In this document: piece by piece, positions 8,114 to 16,040 of the stretch
How the letters are laid out: the number at the start of each line of letters is the position of its first letter
Position numbering within the stretch: position 1 is the first letter of the stretch
From: an uncultured Collinsella sp.
Lineage (GTDB): Bacteria > Actinomycetota > Coriobacteriia > Coriobacteriales > Coriobacteriaceae
Assembly: GCA_900545995.1 (NCBI GenBank)
Contig: URBM01000005.1
Location: forward strand, 1-32,861
DNA: 32,861 nt
Reading direction: 5' to 3'
Made by a program: the position numbers and the translations under genes
The notes under the pieces: generated by a model
The model's database searches: none
Told to the model about the DNA's origin: nothing
What the model saw: the letters and a program-made list of their open reading frames with translations, nothing else

Positions 8114-9118
8114 ATGGCCGCTGTTAAAAAATCGGTATCCGTCAAAGACGTAGCGCGCCTCGCGGGCGTCTCGGAGCAGACGGTCTCGCGCACCGTGCAC
8201 GATTCGCCCAGCGTGCGCCCCGAGACCAAGGAACGCGTGCGTGCCGCCATGCGCGAGCTGGGGTATCGCCCCAATTTTGCCGGTCGATCGCTGCGCCGTG
8301 GCAGGTTTAAGACCGTCGGCGTCGCCATGTTCAACATTACCGGTACCGGCAACCTCGACCGTATGGAGGGCTTTGCCGCTGCGGCCGACAAACATGGCTA
8401 TGCCATCACCCTCACTAAAGTAGACGGGCATCCGTATACCCTCGAGAGCGCATCGTCACGCATGAGCGCGCTGCCGGTAGACGGTATGGTCGTGATCATG
8501 AACCGCATGCCGGCAGACTTTGGCACTTTTGAGCCGCTGCCCGGTATGCAGACGGTGCTCGTTACCATGCTGGAGCACCCGCTCTGTTCAACGGTCGATA
8601 ACGACCAGTTCGATTGCTCGCGTCAAGTTGTCGAGTACTTGCTGGGGCGGGGGCACAAGACTGTGCACTTTATCTCATGCCCCGAGCGCTCGCTTTCGGG
8701 CATGCGGCGCGAGGAAGGCTGGCGCGAGACATTGCGCGCGCATGGCATTGAGCCCCCGCAGCTCGTGCGCGGCGACTGGACGGCACAGAGCGGATATGCC
8801 GCAGGCCAGGCTCTGGCGGATGATCCGACCTGTACTGCCATCTATGCCTCCAACGACGCTATGGCCTACGGCTGCATTCGCGGGCTCGAGTCGCGCGGAA
8901 AGCGCGTGCCCGAGGACGTGAGCGTGGTGGGCGTTGACGACAGCCTGGGCGAGATCGTGCCCGATCGTCGTCTGACCACGGTGTGCTTTAACAACAAGCG
9001 CGTCGGCATGTGGGCGGTCGACAAGATTGCCGGCGCTGATGGGGGTGCGTCTGGCGTGGAGCACATGCTGATCCCCGGTGTGCTCGTCGAGGGCGATACG
9101 GTACGCGATTGGCGCTAG
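8114..9118 (+). CDS. LacI/GalR-family repressor 2 (lacE-lacG2 control)
   Basis: Transcriptional repressor of 334 residues: LacI helix-turn-helix (VARLAGVSEQTVSRTVHD), hinge (GYRPNFAGRSLRRG), then a sugar-binding core ending with VPEDVSVVGVDDSLGE. The position equivalent to LacI Tyr17 is Glu, unlike Arg and Gln in the two paralogues of this window, while the following Gln is kept. The ATG at 8114 has only a weak purine-rich ribosome site (GAAAGA), and an operator nearly touches it. Divergent from lacE, with three dedicated operators between, so repression of lacE-lacG2 and itself is the likely role. The effector is unknown. Confidence 0.88.
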   Translation: MAAVKKSVSVKDVARLAGVSEQTVSRTVHDSPSVRPETKERVRAAMRELGYRPNFAGRSLRRGRFKTVGVAMFNITGTGNLDRMEGFAAAADKHGYAITLTKVDGHPYTLESASSRMSALPVDGMVVIMNRMPADFGTFEPLPGMQTVLVTMLEHPLCSTVDNDQFDCSRQVVEYLLGRGHKTVHFISCPERSLSGMRREEGWRETLRAHGIEPPQLVRGDWTAQSGYAAGQALADDPTCTAIYASNDAMAYGCIRGLESRGKRVPEDVSVVGVDDSLGEIVPDRRLTTVCFNNKRVGMWAVDKIAGADGGASGVEHMLIPGVLVEGDTVRDWR

Positions 9119-9332
9119 GGCGCGGGTCTGTTTGGGTTGCCGCTAATTGTGTTCGATATTGTTTAAATTGGTTTAAAAACCGTTCACGGGCAAAAATTGA
9201 CCGTTCATAGCTTGAAATTACGTTTTGCGCTGTTCTTTTTTGTTTGAATGTTAATGTTTCTGCCATACAGAACGCAGCGCGTATGCCCGGACGCGATGCT
9301 CTCCATTGGTTCATATGTGAAAGGAACGCAAT
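9119..9332 (+). promoter_or_regulatory. lacF control region with TGTTCGATATTG site
   Basis: Upstream region of lacF, AT-rich compared with the genes. 9150-9168 reads TGTTCGATATTGTTTAAAT, two TGTTY half-sites spaced by ten bases, matching the lacA upstream site at 11130-11148. Two further CCGTTCA repeats occur near 9180 and 9201. No LacI-type operator of the three clusters is present, so lacF seems controlled by the second system. Confidence 0.6.
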
Positions 9333-9671
9333 ATGGCAACCAAAGAAGAAATCTCGATGGTTGGATTCGAGATTGTCGCATACGCAGGTGACGCCCAGAC
9401 AGATCTGCTTGCAGCGCTCGATGCTGCTCGCGAGGGTGACTTTGAGAAGGCCGAACAGCTGCACAAGGATGCCAGCGATGCACTTATCGGCGCCCACGAC
9501 ACGCAGACCAAGCTGCTTTCGCAGGAGGCCGGTGGTGGCGAGATGGAGATGACCTTCATCATGGCCCACGCTCAGGATACCCTCATGACTACCATGATTC
9601 TGGAGAAGCAGACCCGCTTTACCATCGACGCCTACAAGCGCATTGCCGAGCTCGAGGCCAAGCTCGCCTAA
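9333..9671 (+). CDS. lacF: PTS lactose/cellobiose EIIA (LacF)
   Basis: Cytoplasmic phosphocarrier that takes phosphate from HPr and hands it to the EIIB cysteine of LacE. 112 residues, usual for the family. The active His79 lies in IMAHAQDTLM, where the family has the H-A-Q-D signature, and Asp82 is the residue that coordinates metal in the trimer. Helical throughout, no membrane segment. The ATG at 9333 follows GAAAGGAACGCAAT. It is a single gene with its own upstream region and a strong terminator, away from both EIIC genes, so it may serve both permeases. Confidence 0.93.
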   Translation: MATKEEISMVGFEIVAYAGDAQTDLLAALDAAREGDFEKAEQLHKDASDALIGAHDTQTKLLSQEAGGGEMEMTFIMAHAQDTLMTTMILEKQTRFTIDAYKRIAELEAKLA

Positions 9672-9699
9672 CCCTTTTTGCGCAACTCAGTTCCCTTCC

Positions 9700-9735
9700 A
9701 AAAGCCCTGCCGTTACCCGCGGCAGGGCTTTTTCT
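9700..9735 (+). terminator. Rho-independent terminator of lacF
   Basis: Stem AAGCCCTGCCG (9702-9712) pairs with 9720-9730, followed by TTTTTC. It lies 30 bases after the lacF stop. Confidence 0.88.
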
Positions 9736-9746
9736 GTTCTCCTTCA

Positions 9747-9813
9747 AGTTGCGGTGAAATAGGGACTGAATAGGGGCCGACGGGCGCAAAACAATCCCTA
9801 TTCCACCGCAACT
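9747..9813. repeat. Inverted repeat with 19-bp arms
   Basis: AGTTGCGGTGAAATAGGGA (9747-9765) pairs with 9795-9813 with one mismatch. It follows the lacF terminator directly. A GGGGACAG occurs at 9832-9839. The rest of 9814-9930 holds no gene. Confidence 0.75.
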
Positions 9814-9930
9814 CATCCGGAGATAGTCATTGGGGACAGTCTTGGTGCGCTCTGTTCGTCTTCCCGTTCGTTTTTTGTTCGGTGGGTATACTTCCTTTCG
9901 CATTAAACGCCGGACTGAGGAGGTATCCAA

Positions 9931-10944
9931 ATGCCGGGTAACGGGTCAATACAAAAAAGAGACGCGCGCGAGATGGCTCATGGGCGTCCTGTCCAGATAA
10001 CCGAGCACACGACGGTAACCGAGCTGCAGCCCAGCCTGTCCGATGTCGTGTGCGCAAACAAAAAGCTGCAGATTGGCTTTATCGTTGCGCTCGTGGTACT
10101 GGCGCTGTTGTCGGGCTTTGTGGCTCGTCCGCATTTCGCCGATACCAAGACTTGGGACTCCACCATCGAGGTCATCGATCAAAAGAAGGGCAACGTTTTG
10201 GCGCTCACGACCTCGTGCGTGGCGCTGTCTGCGGGCATTACCGCGCTGCCGGGTGATACGGGAACGCCAGTCGCCGAGCAACTCGCACAGCTTTCTGGAA
10301 ACTTAGGCATCGTACTTGCCGTGCTCTATCTTGAGAAATATCTGCTGACCATTTTGTGGTCGGTTGGCCTAGGCATCCTGATCCCGTTTGCGCTGGTGCT
10401 CTTCGCGATCTCACTTGGCGTTCATGGGCGCTGGATTACGAGCGCCGTCCTGCGCCGCGTGGCGACTCGCGTGCTGGTGGTCGCCATGATCGGAATGGCC
10501 TTGGTGCCTGCAAGCGTATGGGTGTCGCAAAAGGTCGACGAAACGTATCGAGTGAGCATCGAGGCGGCCGAGCAAAAGGCGGCCGACGCTGCGGGTGCGG
10601 CAGATAGCGACAGCTCCAAAGCAAGCAAGAAAAAGACCGAGTCCACAGAGTCCAAGAATGTGCTTGAGCAGCTTGCCGATGGCGCCTCGAGCCTGGTCAC
10701 GTCGGTAACCAGTGGTGCCAAGCAGATGACCGATGAAATTGTGCAGCAGGTGACCGATCTGATCGAAGGCGTCATCGTGATGATCGTGACCTCGTGCGTT
10801 ATCCCATTGCTGGTGCTCGCAGCGTTTTTGTGGCTGGGGCACACGTTGCTGGGAATCGATATTTCCGGTCCAGCGAGCTATTTGACGGGCCGTTTTCTGA
10901 GTACTCCATCCAAGCACACCAAAAAGGGTGGGCAGTCCGAGTAA
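9931..10944 (+). CDS. Unrecognised multi-span membrane protein
   Basis: A 337-residue protein I cannot assign to a family. Start is clear: GAGGAGGT about 7 bases before ATG. Hydrophobic segments fall at about 47-64, 140-164, 177-197 and 278-304, with a weaker one near 125-135. A segment at about 205-275 is polar, rich in Ala, Lys, Ser, Glu and Thr, and may form a helix outside or along the membrane. No signal peptide, catalytic motif or transporter signature is evident. It has its own terminator and is separated from lacF by another, so it seems to be a single-gene unit inserted in the lac region rather than part of the operon. Confidence 0.75.
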   Translation: MPGNGSIQKRDAREMAHGRPVQITEHTTVTELQPSLSDVVCANKKLQIGFIVALVVLALLSGFVARPHFADTKTWDSTIEVIDQKKGNVLALTTSCVALSAGITALPGDTGTPVAEQLAQLSGNLGIVLAVLYLEKYLLTILWSVGLGILIPFALVLFAISLGVHGRWITSAVLRRVATRVLVVAMIGMALVPASVWVSQKVDETYRVSIEAAEQKAADAAGAADSDSSKASKKKTESTESKNVLEQLADGASSLVTSVTSGAKQMTDEIVQQVTDLIEGVIVMIVTSCVIPLLVLAAFLWLGHTLLGIDISGPASYLTGRFLSTPSKHTKKGGQSE

Positions 10945-10980
10945 CTAAAACAGCTGTATATACCGGGGCATACCGCCGAA

Positions 10981-11014
10981 GGGCGGCCGAGATGCGTTCT
11001 CGGCCGCCCTTTTT
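10981..11014 (+). terminator. Rho-independent terminator of the membrane protein gene
   Basis: Perfect 11-bp stem, GGGCGGCCGAG with CTCGGCCGCCC, followed by TTTTTG. Confidence 0.9.
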
Positions 11015-11085
11015 GTTTGTTGAATACGTGGCAGGTTGGGCTTTTCCCAATCCCAAGCGGTCAGCAATCATCCGCGAGCGGTATT

Positions 11086-11101
11086 TGTTCAAAAAAGAAC
11101 A
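11086..11101. promoter_or_regulatory. TGTTC palindrome upstream of lacA
   Basis: TGTTCAAAAAAGAACA, a palindrome made of the same TGTTC half-site as the lac regulon motif 30 bases downstream. Possible second binding site. Confidence 0.45.
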
Positions 11102-11129
11102 GAGATAAACAAATAATTGTTGCAGTCGA

Positions 11130-11148
11130 TGTTCGAATGTGTTCAAAT
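11130..11148 (+). promoter_or_regulatory. Candidate lac regulon site upstream of lacA
   Basis: TGTTCGAATGTGTTCAAAT shares 15 of 19 positions with the lacF site (9150-9168). Both are direct repeats of TGTTY spaced by one helical turn. Confidence 0.6.
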
Positions 11149-11253
11149 AAACATGAACAGTGAAGAACCGCATATTCAGATGCCCGGACCTGAACGCGAT
11201 TCAACACTTCCAAACAGAAACTACGCACCTGCGTATCTCTCAAGGAGGATGTC

Positions 11254-11682
11254 ATGAGGGTTGTAATCGCTTCCGATGCCGACGGTATGTCGATGAAGGA
11301 GTCCATCAAGGAGATGCTCATCGCCGACGGTCACGAGGTCGTCGACTATTCCGAGACCCCTGCCGCGGACTTTGTCGATTCCGCGACCGCCGTTGCCAAG
11401 GACTTGCTGGAGCACAAGGATTCCCAGGGCTTTGCATTCGACAAGTACGGCGTCGGCTCCTATATGGCCGCCGTCAAGATCAAGGGTATGGTCGTCGCTA
11501 ACATTTCCGACGAGCGTTCCGCCTACATGACCCGCGAGCACAACGGTTCGCGCATGGTCACCATGGGCCCGGGCGTTGTGGGCACCGAGGTCGCCAAGAA
11601 GATTGCCCGCGAGTTCCTGCGTGCCAAGTACGCCGGCGGTCGTCACCAGATCCGTGTCGACATGCTTAACAAGATGGCCTAA
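11254..11682 (+). CDS. lacA: Galactose-6-phosphate isomerase subunit LacA
   Basis: Together with LacB converts D-galactose-6-phosphate to D-tagatose-6-phosphate in the cytoplasm. 142 residues, the normal LacA length, RpiB/LacAB fold. The C-terminal stretch KYAGGRHQIRVDMLNKMA and the central SDERSAYMTREHN are close to LacA of staphylococci and streptococci as I recall it. The ATG at 11254 follows AAGGAGG about 5 bases upstream. First gene of lacA-lacB-lacX-lacC, 63 bases before lacB. Confidence 0.95.
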   Translation: MRVVIASDADGMSMKESIKEMLIADGHEVVDYSETPAADFVDSATAVAKDLLEHKDSQGFAFDKYGVGSYMAAVKIKGMVVANISDERSAYMTREHNGSRMVTMGPGVVGTEVAKKIAREFLRAKYAGGRHQIRVDMLNKMA

Positions 11683-11745
11683 CGAGAGCCACCGAGAACT
11701 CGAACTTCTATCTCAACTTGTGAATTCAGACGAAAGGACGTTCTG

Positions 11746-12270
11746 ATGAAGAAGACCATCGCAATCGGTTGTGACCATATCGTTACGGACGAGAAGATCT
11801 ACCTGGCCGACCGCCTGGAGCAGGCTGGCTACAAGGTGCTCGACTGCGGCACCTACAGCCACACCCGCACCCACTACCCCATCTACGGCAAGCGTGTCGG
11901 CGAGGCTGTTGCCAGCGGCAAGGCCGACTTTGGCGTGGCCCTGTGCGGCACCGGCATCGGCATCACCAACGCCGTCAACAAGGTTCCCGGCGCCCGCTGC
12001 GCCCTGGTTCGCGACATGACCTCTGCCCTCTATGCCCGTCGCGAGCTCAATGCCAACATCGTGGGCTTTGGCGGCAAGATTACCGGCGAGTTCCTGATGG
12101 CCGATATCATGCTTGCCTTCCTGGAGGAGCCCTACGAGAAGACTCCCGAGCACGATGCTCTGATCGCCAAGATCGATGCCTGCAACAAGGCTGACGCCGA
12201 GGCTCAGGCTGACCCGCGCTTCTTTGACGAGTTCCTCGAGAAGTGGGACCGCGGCGAGTACCATGATTAG
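11746..12270 (+). CDS. lacB: Galactose-6-phosphate isomerase subunit LacB
   Basis: Partner of LacA; carries the conserved catalytic loop of the RpiB/LacB family, seen here as ALCGTGIGITNAVNK with the reactive Cys. 174 residues, near the usual 171. Other marks are the N-terminal AIGCDH, the HYPIYG segment and the C-terminal DPRFFDEFLEKWDRGEYHD. The ribosome site AAAGGA lies about 8 bases upstream. Directly follows lacA on the same strand. Confidence 0.95.
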   Translation: MKKTIAIGCDHIVTDEKIYLADRLEQAGYKVLDCGTYSHTRTHYPIYGKRVGEAVASGKADFGVALCGTGIGITNAVNKVPGARCALVRDMTSALYARRELNANIVGFGGKITGEFLMADIMLAFLEEPYEKTPEHDALIAKIDACNKADAEAQADPRFFDEFLEKWDRGEYHD

Positions 12271-12302
12271 CGGGTATCCGGCGTAATTAACTAGTCCGTT
12301 GA

Positions 12303-12339
12303 CGGCTCGCGTTTCTGTGAGGGGGCGCGGGCCGGTTTT
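12303..12339 (+). terminator. Possible internal terminator between lacB and lacX
   Basis: CGGCTCGCG (12303-12311) pairs with CGCGGGCCG (12326-12334) with one G-U, followed by GTTTTC. Weak; it may lower downstream lacX-lacC expression rather than stop it. Confidence 0.4.
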
Positions 12340-12389
12340 CTATCAGCCCTATTGACTTGGCGGGCTGTCGTAAGAAAGGGAAGGCTCCT

Positions 12390-13271
12390 ATGGAGTTTGT
12401 TCTTGATAACGGTTCTATCCGCGTAGCACTGAGCACGGCGGGCGGGTCGTTCACTTCTATTACGGCCAACGGCCGTGAGTACCTGTGGCAGGGTGATCCG
12501 GCGGTCTGGTCGGGCCAGGCACCCATTTGCTTCCCGATCTGCGGTGGTCTTCGTGACGGTCACGCAATGACCATGGGTGGCCGCGAGGTCAAGCTCGCCC
12601 GCCACGGCTTTGCGCGCAAACAGGAGTGGAAACTCGAGGAACAGAGCGACAACATGGTTGCGCTGAGCTTAAGCTCTGCCGACCATGCCGAGTTGCTCGA
12701 GCAGTACCCGTATCCGTTTAAGATCGTTGCTCGTTACACGATCGATTCGGAAAAGGTGGCCGTGTCGTACGAGGTGACCAATGAGGGCACCGAGGACATG
12801 CCGTTCTTTGTGGGCGGTCACCCCGGCTTTAAGTGCCCGCTCGACGAGGGCGAATCCTATGACGATTATGAGCTCCGTTTTGAGCAGCGTGAGGCCACCG
12901 AGCTCTGTACTGCCGTTCCCTCGACGGGCCTGATTGATGTTGAGCATCGCAGCAAGAACCCCATGATCGGCCAGAACCTGCCGCTTACCCACGAACTCTT
13001 TGACTTCGCGGAGACCATCTTTGACGTGCTCGAGAGCCGCGTGGTTACGTTGACCAAGAAAACCGAGGACAAGGGCGTGCGCCTGACGTTCCCCGATATG
13101 CCGTACCTGATTGTGTGGAGCAAGCCCGAGGGTGACTTTGTGGCCGTGGAACCGTGGGGCGGCCTGTCCACCTGCTCCGACGAGGACGATATTCTGGAGC
13201 ACAAGCGCGGCTGCCTGGTGGCCAAGCCGGGGGAGACCGTCACCCGCGGCTTTGAGATCGAGATCCTTTAA
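12390..13271 (+). CDS. lacX: Aldose 1-epimerase-like protein (LacX type)
   Basis: Galactose mutarotase-like protein of the LacX branch found in lactococcal lac operons. It is expected to interconvert alpha and beta anomers of a hexose or hexose phosphate, but the exact substrate of LacX is not settled. 293 residues. Visible are GQAPICFPICGGLRDG, the RHGFARKQEW segment, the histidine in FFVGGHPGFKCPL and the Glu in VAVEPWGGLST, all at family positions. The ATG at 12390 is chosen: AAGGGAAGG lies upstream and the sequence before it is not conserved-looking. It sits between lacB and lacC. Confidence 0.88.
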   Translation: MEFVLDNGSIRVALSTAGGSFTSITANGREYLWQGDPAVWSGQAPICFPICGGLRDGHAMTMGGREVKLARHGFARKQEWKLEEQSDNMVALSLSSADHAELLEQYPYPFKIVARYTIDSEKVAVSYEVTNEGTEDMPFFVGGHPGFKCPLDEGESYDDYELRFEQREATELCTAVPSTGLIDVEHRSKNPMIGQNLPLTHELFDFAETIFDVLESRVVTLTKKTEDKGVRLTFPDMPYLIVWSKPEGDFVAVEPWGGLSTCSDEDDILEHKRGCLVAKPGETVTRGFEIEIL

Positions 13272-13327
13272 CGAGCTATCGTATGTTTGGGGCCGCGCGT
13301 GCCGTGCCCCGGAAACAGGAGTTCAAT

Positions 13328-14263
13328 ATGATTCTGACCGTTACCATGAACCCGTCGATTGATACCCGTTACCAGCTCGACAAACTGGTCATCGACGATG
13401 TTAACCGCGTAACGCCCGAAAAGACCGCCGGCGGTAAGGGCCTCAACGTGAGCCGCGTGCTTCTGCAGCTGGGCGACGACGTGCTCGCGACCGGTCTGCT
13501 GGGTGGCCACATGGGTGCCTATATGGCCGAGCTTATGGATGCCGATGGCGTTAAAAACGACTTTGTGCCCATTGCCGGCGAGACGCGCATTTGCCTGAAC
13601 ATCCTGCACGAGGGCAATCAGACCGAGCTTTTGGAGAGCGGTCCGCAGATTGCTCCCGCCGAGCTCGAGGCCTTTACGGCCAAGTTTGCCGAGCTCGCGG
13701 CGAAGGCGGATGTCGTGACGCTTTCGGGCTCGCTGCCGCGCGGTGTCGATGCCGGCTACTACGCCGAGCTGGTCAAGATTGCCGAGGAGGCGGGCGCCAA
13801 GGTGCTGCTCGATACCTCGGGCGCTTCACTGGAGGCAGCGCTGGAGTCCGACGCCAAGCCCGAGCTCGTGAAGCCCAACCTGACCGAGATCAATGGCCTG
13901 CTGGGCGCGTCCTTTACGACCGACGATGTCGATGCCCTGCGCGAGGCGCTTGCCGCCGATGGTCGCTTTGCCGGTATTCCCTGGGTTGTCGTCTCGATGG
14001 GCGCCGCAGGCTCGGTGGGCTTCCATGAGGGTCGTGCGTTCCGCGCCAAGACGCCCGCGATTGCCGCTGTGAACGCGACGGGTTCCGGCGACTCGACCAT
14101 CGCCGGCTTTGCGCATGCTATTGCTGCCAGCGCCGACGATATCACCGTACTTAAGACTGCCAATACCTGCGGCAAGCTCAACGCCATGGATCCCAAGACC
14201 GGTCACCTGGTCATGGATCGCTGGGACGAGGTCTACGACAGCGTTGAGGTCACGGAGCTTTAG
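13328..14263 (+). CDS. lacC: Tagatose-6-phosphate kinase LacC
   Basis: PfkB-family sugar kinase that phosphorylates tagatose-6-phosphate to tagatose-1,6-bisphosphate with ATP. 311 residues, typical. The N-terminal ILTVTMNPSIDTRY and TAGGKGLNVSRVL define the LacC/1-phosphofructokinase subgroup. The C-terminal NATGSGDSTIAGF is PfkB signature 2, with the catalytic Asp and anion hole. The ATG at 13328 has AGGAG 6 bases upstream. Last gene of the lac operon. Fructose-1-phosphate kinase activity is a possible alternative, but the lacAB context favours tagatose-6-phosphate. Confidence 0.92.
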   Translation: MILTVTMNPSIDTRYQLDKLVIDDVNRVTPEKTAGGKGLNVSRVLLQLGDDVLATGLLGGHMGAYMAELMDADGVKNDFVPIAGETRICLNILHEGNQTELLESGPQIAPAELEAFTAKFAELAAKADVVTLSGSLPRGVDAGYYAELVKIAEEAGAKVLLDTSGASLEAALESDAKPELVKPNLTEINGLLGASFTTDDVDALREALAADGRFAGIPWVVVSMGAAGSVGFHEGRAFRAKTPAIAAVNATGSGDSTIAGFAHAIAASADDITVLKTANTCGKLNAMDPKTGHLVMDRWDEVYDSVEVTEL

Positions 14264-14292
14264 GGTTACGGCGTTTTACAAACGCCGTAACC
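14264..14292. terminator. Perfect hairpin directly after lacC
   Basis: 13-bp perfect arms (GGTTACGGCGTTT) with a 3-base loop begin at the base after the stop codon. No T-run follows on the plus strand. Confidence 0.6.
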
Positions 14293-14306
14293 GGCCGACG
14301 CTGCGC

Positions 14307-14401
14307 GGGCCGCATTTGGACAATCTGACGTTCAACTTCAAGGGCGCGACCAGAAGGTCAGCGCCCTTTCGTTTCACGTCACCTTGTCTCAAATGCGGCC
14401 C
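14307..14401. repeat. Large nested stem-loop at convergent lacC / ATPase ends
   Basis: Outer arms 14307-14323 and 14384-14401 (GGGCCGCATTTG-GACAA) pair with one bulge. TGACGT/ACGTCA (14326-14331, 14376-14381) pairs inside, and 14341-14351 forms an inner hairpin with 14356-14367 around AGAA. The remaining 14402-14519 contains one copy of the direct repeat that flanks the ATPase gene. Confidence 0.8.
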
Positions 14402-14461
14402 GCTCGCTGCCGTTGCCAAAACATCGGCGTTGCCTTGCTTCGGGAATGCGGCAGATAGAGA

Positions 14462-14496
14462 CGTTCCTTTTTTGCCGGCAGTTTGGGACACTCCTT
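14462..14496 (+). repeat. 35-bp direct repeat, left copy
   Basis: Matches 15971-16005 with four mismatches; the core TGCCGGCAGTTTGG is identical. The two copies bracket the ATPase gene and its upstream repeats. Confidence 0.8.
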
Positions 14497-14519
14497 ACGG
14501 GGCACCCCCTCCACAGCGC

Positions 14520-15821
14520 CTATGCCAGCTTGTCGATTTGCCCAATCTCCCAGAGCGGAATATTGACGAGCGTGCCTTCGTCTCTATATGCCGCTAACGA
14601 TGTTCTCACGCAGCGCTCGAGCTTGAACTTCTCGCAGGCAATCCTCAGGCTCTTTGCTTTGAGATTCTCTGCCGCCTTGACCTCGAGCGGAAGCACGGTC
14701 CCCGCATGGTCGACAGCAAAGTCAGTCTCTGCATTGCCGGAGGAGGATGACCAATACGCGGGAGTATTGCCTTGGAGCAAAAGCTCCTGTGCGACGTATT
14801 GCTCGGTCAGCGAGCCTTTGAACTCCGTAAAAACAGCGGGCCCGTTCAGAACAATGGCTGGCGTGAGGCCGGAGAGTGCTCCGAGGATGCCGGTGTCGAT
14901 GCAAAACAGCTTGAAGCCCGAGAGATCCTCGTAGCTTGTGAGCGGTGCTCTTAGGGCGGAAACACGTGGTACCTTATGAACGATTCCATAGTCCATGAGC
15001 CACTGGAGGCTTTCCTCAAAATCGCGTGCGCGCGCCCCGGGACGAAGCGCGCCGTAGACGAACTTCTTGTTTTCCTTTGCGAGCTGGCCGGGAAGGGATT
15101 TCCAAACCAGCCTCATGCGCTCGACGATGCGGGCTGGCGCATGCTTGCCAAAATCGGATTCGTAAGCTTCGATGATTTGCTGCTGGAGCCTGCGGGCTTC
15201 GATGAAATCGTGGGAGGCGGCGAAAGCGGAGACAACTTCTGGCATGCCACCGACGACGAGGTATTCCTTGAGCAGGCGCTCGAGCTTTTCGGAAACGTTT
15301 GCCAGCAGGTCCATGTCTGCGGCAAGAATGGCATCTGCGAGCGGATCGCCATCGACGGCACGAACGAACTCGGCAAACCCCATGGGGCGCATGGTGAGCT
15401 GGTCGATCTTGCCGACGGGGAACGACTCGTTTTCGCGTCGGAGCGCGAGCCCCATATAGGAGCCGGCTGCCACGATATGGTATTCCGGCGCCAGCTCGTT
15501 GAAGTATTTGAGCGAGGTGATGCCACGCGGTGCCTCTTGGATTTCGTCGAAGATGATGAGCGTGTCTGTCGGCGTTATGGTCTGGCCACGCAGGAGCTCT
15601 ATCTGGGAGATGATGCGTTTGGGGTCAAGGCTTCCGTCGAACAGCGAACGTGCGCCCGGTTCGAGCATAAAGTCAAAACGGATGACGTTTTGATACTGCT
15701 GGCCTGCGAATTCGTTGAGAAGCCAGGTTTTTCCCGTCTGGCGGGCCCCCTTAAGCAGGAGGGGCTTGCGGTTTGACCTAGATTTCCAAGCGATGAGTTC
15801 GTCCATTAGCTGTCGCTGCAT
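14520..15821 (-). CDS. AAA ATPase with DUF4143 domain
   Basis: 433-residue protein of the large, poorly characterised AAA_14/DUF4143 family, often found as an isolated gene in gut bacteria. The Walker A motif is KGARQTGKTWL (about residues 24-34) and Walker B is LIIFDEIQEA. The C-terminal DUF4143 part has ETDFAVDHAGTVLPLEVKA, a PD-(D/E)xK-like nuclease signature. No membrane segment. AGGGGG sits about 5 bases before the ATG. Bracketed by 35-bp direct repeats and preceded by 33-bp tandem repeats, which together suggest a self-contained cassette. A defence or mobile role is possible but not shown; it has no evident link to sugar metabolism. Confidence 0.88.
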   Translation of the reverse strand: MQRQLMDELIAWKSRSNRKPLLLKGARQTGKTWLLNEFAGQQYQNVIRFDFMLEPGARSLFDGSLDPKRIISQIELLRGQTITPTDTLIIFDEIQEAPRGITSLKYFNELAPEYHIVAAGSYMGLALRRENESFPVGKIDQLTMRPMGFAEFVRAVDGDPLADAILAADMDLLANVSEKLERLLKEYLVVGGMPEVVSAFAASHDFIEARRLQQQIIEAYESDFGKHAPARIVERMRLVWKSLPGQLAKENKKFVYGALRPGARARDFEESLQWLMDYGIVHKVPRVSALRAPLTSYEDLSGFKLFCIDTGILGALSGLTPAIVLNGPAVFTEFKGSLTEQYVAQELLLQGNTPAYWSSSSGNAETDFAVDHAGTVLPLEVKAAENLKAKSLRIACEKFKLERCVRTSLAAYRDEGTLVNIPLWEIGQIDKLA

Positions 15822-15865
15822 ACTGCCCCCTAACGATCATGGTTAGTATAAGACCGTCTTGGTCT

Positions 15866-15951
15866 TTCCATCGAAAAATGTGGGAGTAAACCACGTTTTT
15901 CCATCGAATAATGTGGGAGGTAACCACGTTTTTCCATCGAATAATGTGGGG
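15866..15951. repeat. 33-bp tandem repeat upstream of the ATPase gene
   Basis: About 2.6 copies of a unit beginning TTCCATCGAATAATGTGGG (starts 15866, 15899, 15932). It lies 45-130 bases before the ATPase start, in its likely promoter region. The unit is a multiple of three, so a minus-strand frame reads an 11-residue repeat HIIRWKNVV plus two residues, but no convincing gene covers it. Too short and without spacers for CRISPR. Confidence 0.85.
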
Positions 15952-15970
15952 TTTAGGTCGGCACCTGGGG

Positions 15971-16005
15971 CGCTCCTTCTCTGCCGGCAGTTTGGAACAC
16001 TCCTT
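15971..16005 (+). repeat. 35-bp direct repeat, right copy
   Basis: Second copy of the repeat at 14462-14496, same orientation, four mismatches. It is placed after the tandem repeats, so the cassette is about 1.5 kb from repeat to repeat. Confidence 0.8.
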
Positions 16006-16040
16006 GTTTTGGTGCAAATTAGCTACCCTTGCATCAGAAA

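Larger units (their letters stand above)
10945..11253 (+). promoter_or_regulatory. Terminator plus lacA control region
   Basis: 309 bases without a gene. The first part holds the terminator of the membrane protein. The second part, from about 11080, is AT-rich and holds a TGTTC palindrome (11086-11101) and the candidate lac regulon site (11130-11148). Confidence 0.6.

Noticed and set aside
14520..15821. ATPase as part of the lac or gal operon
   Set aside because: Opposite direction to lacC, separated from galT by a strong terminator, and framed by direct repeats.
15866..15951. CRISPR array
   Set aside because: Repeats are directly adjacent without spacers and fewer than three copies; no cas gene nearby.
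15778..16017. Small minus-strand protein with 11-residue repeats HIIRWKNVV
   Set aside because: Overlaps the ATPase start and terminates inside it; the repeat is better explained as promoter DNA.
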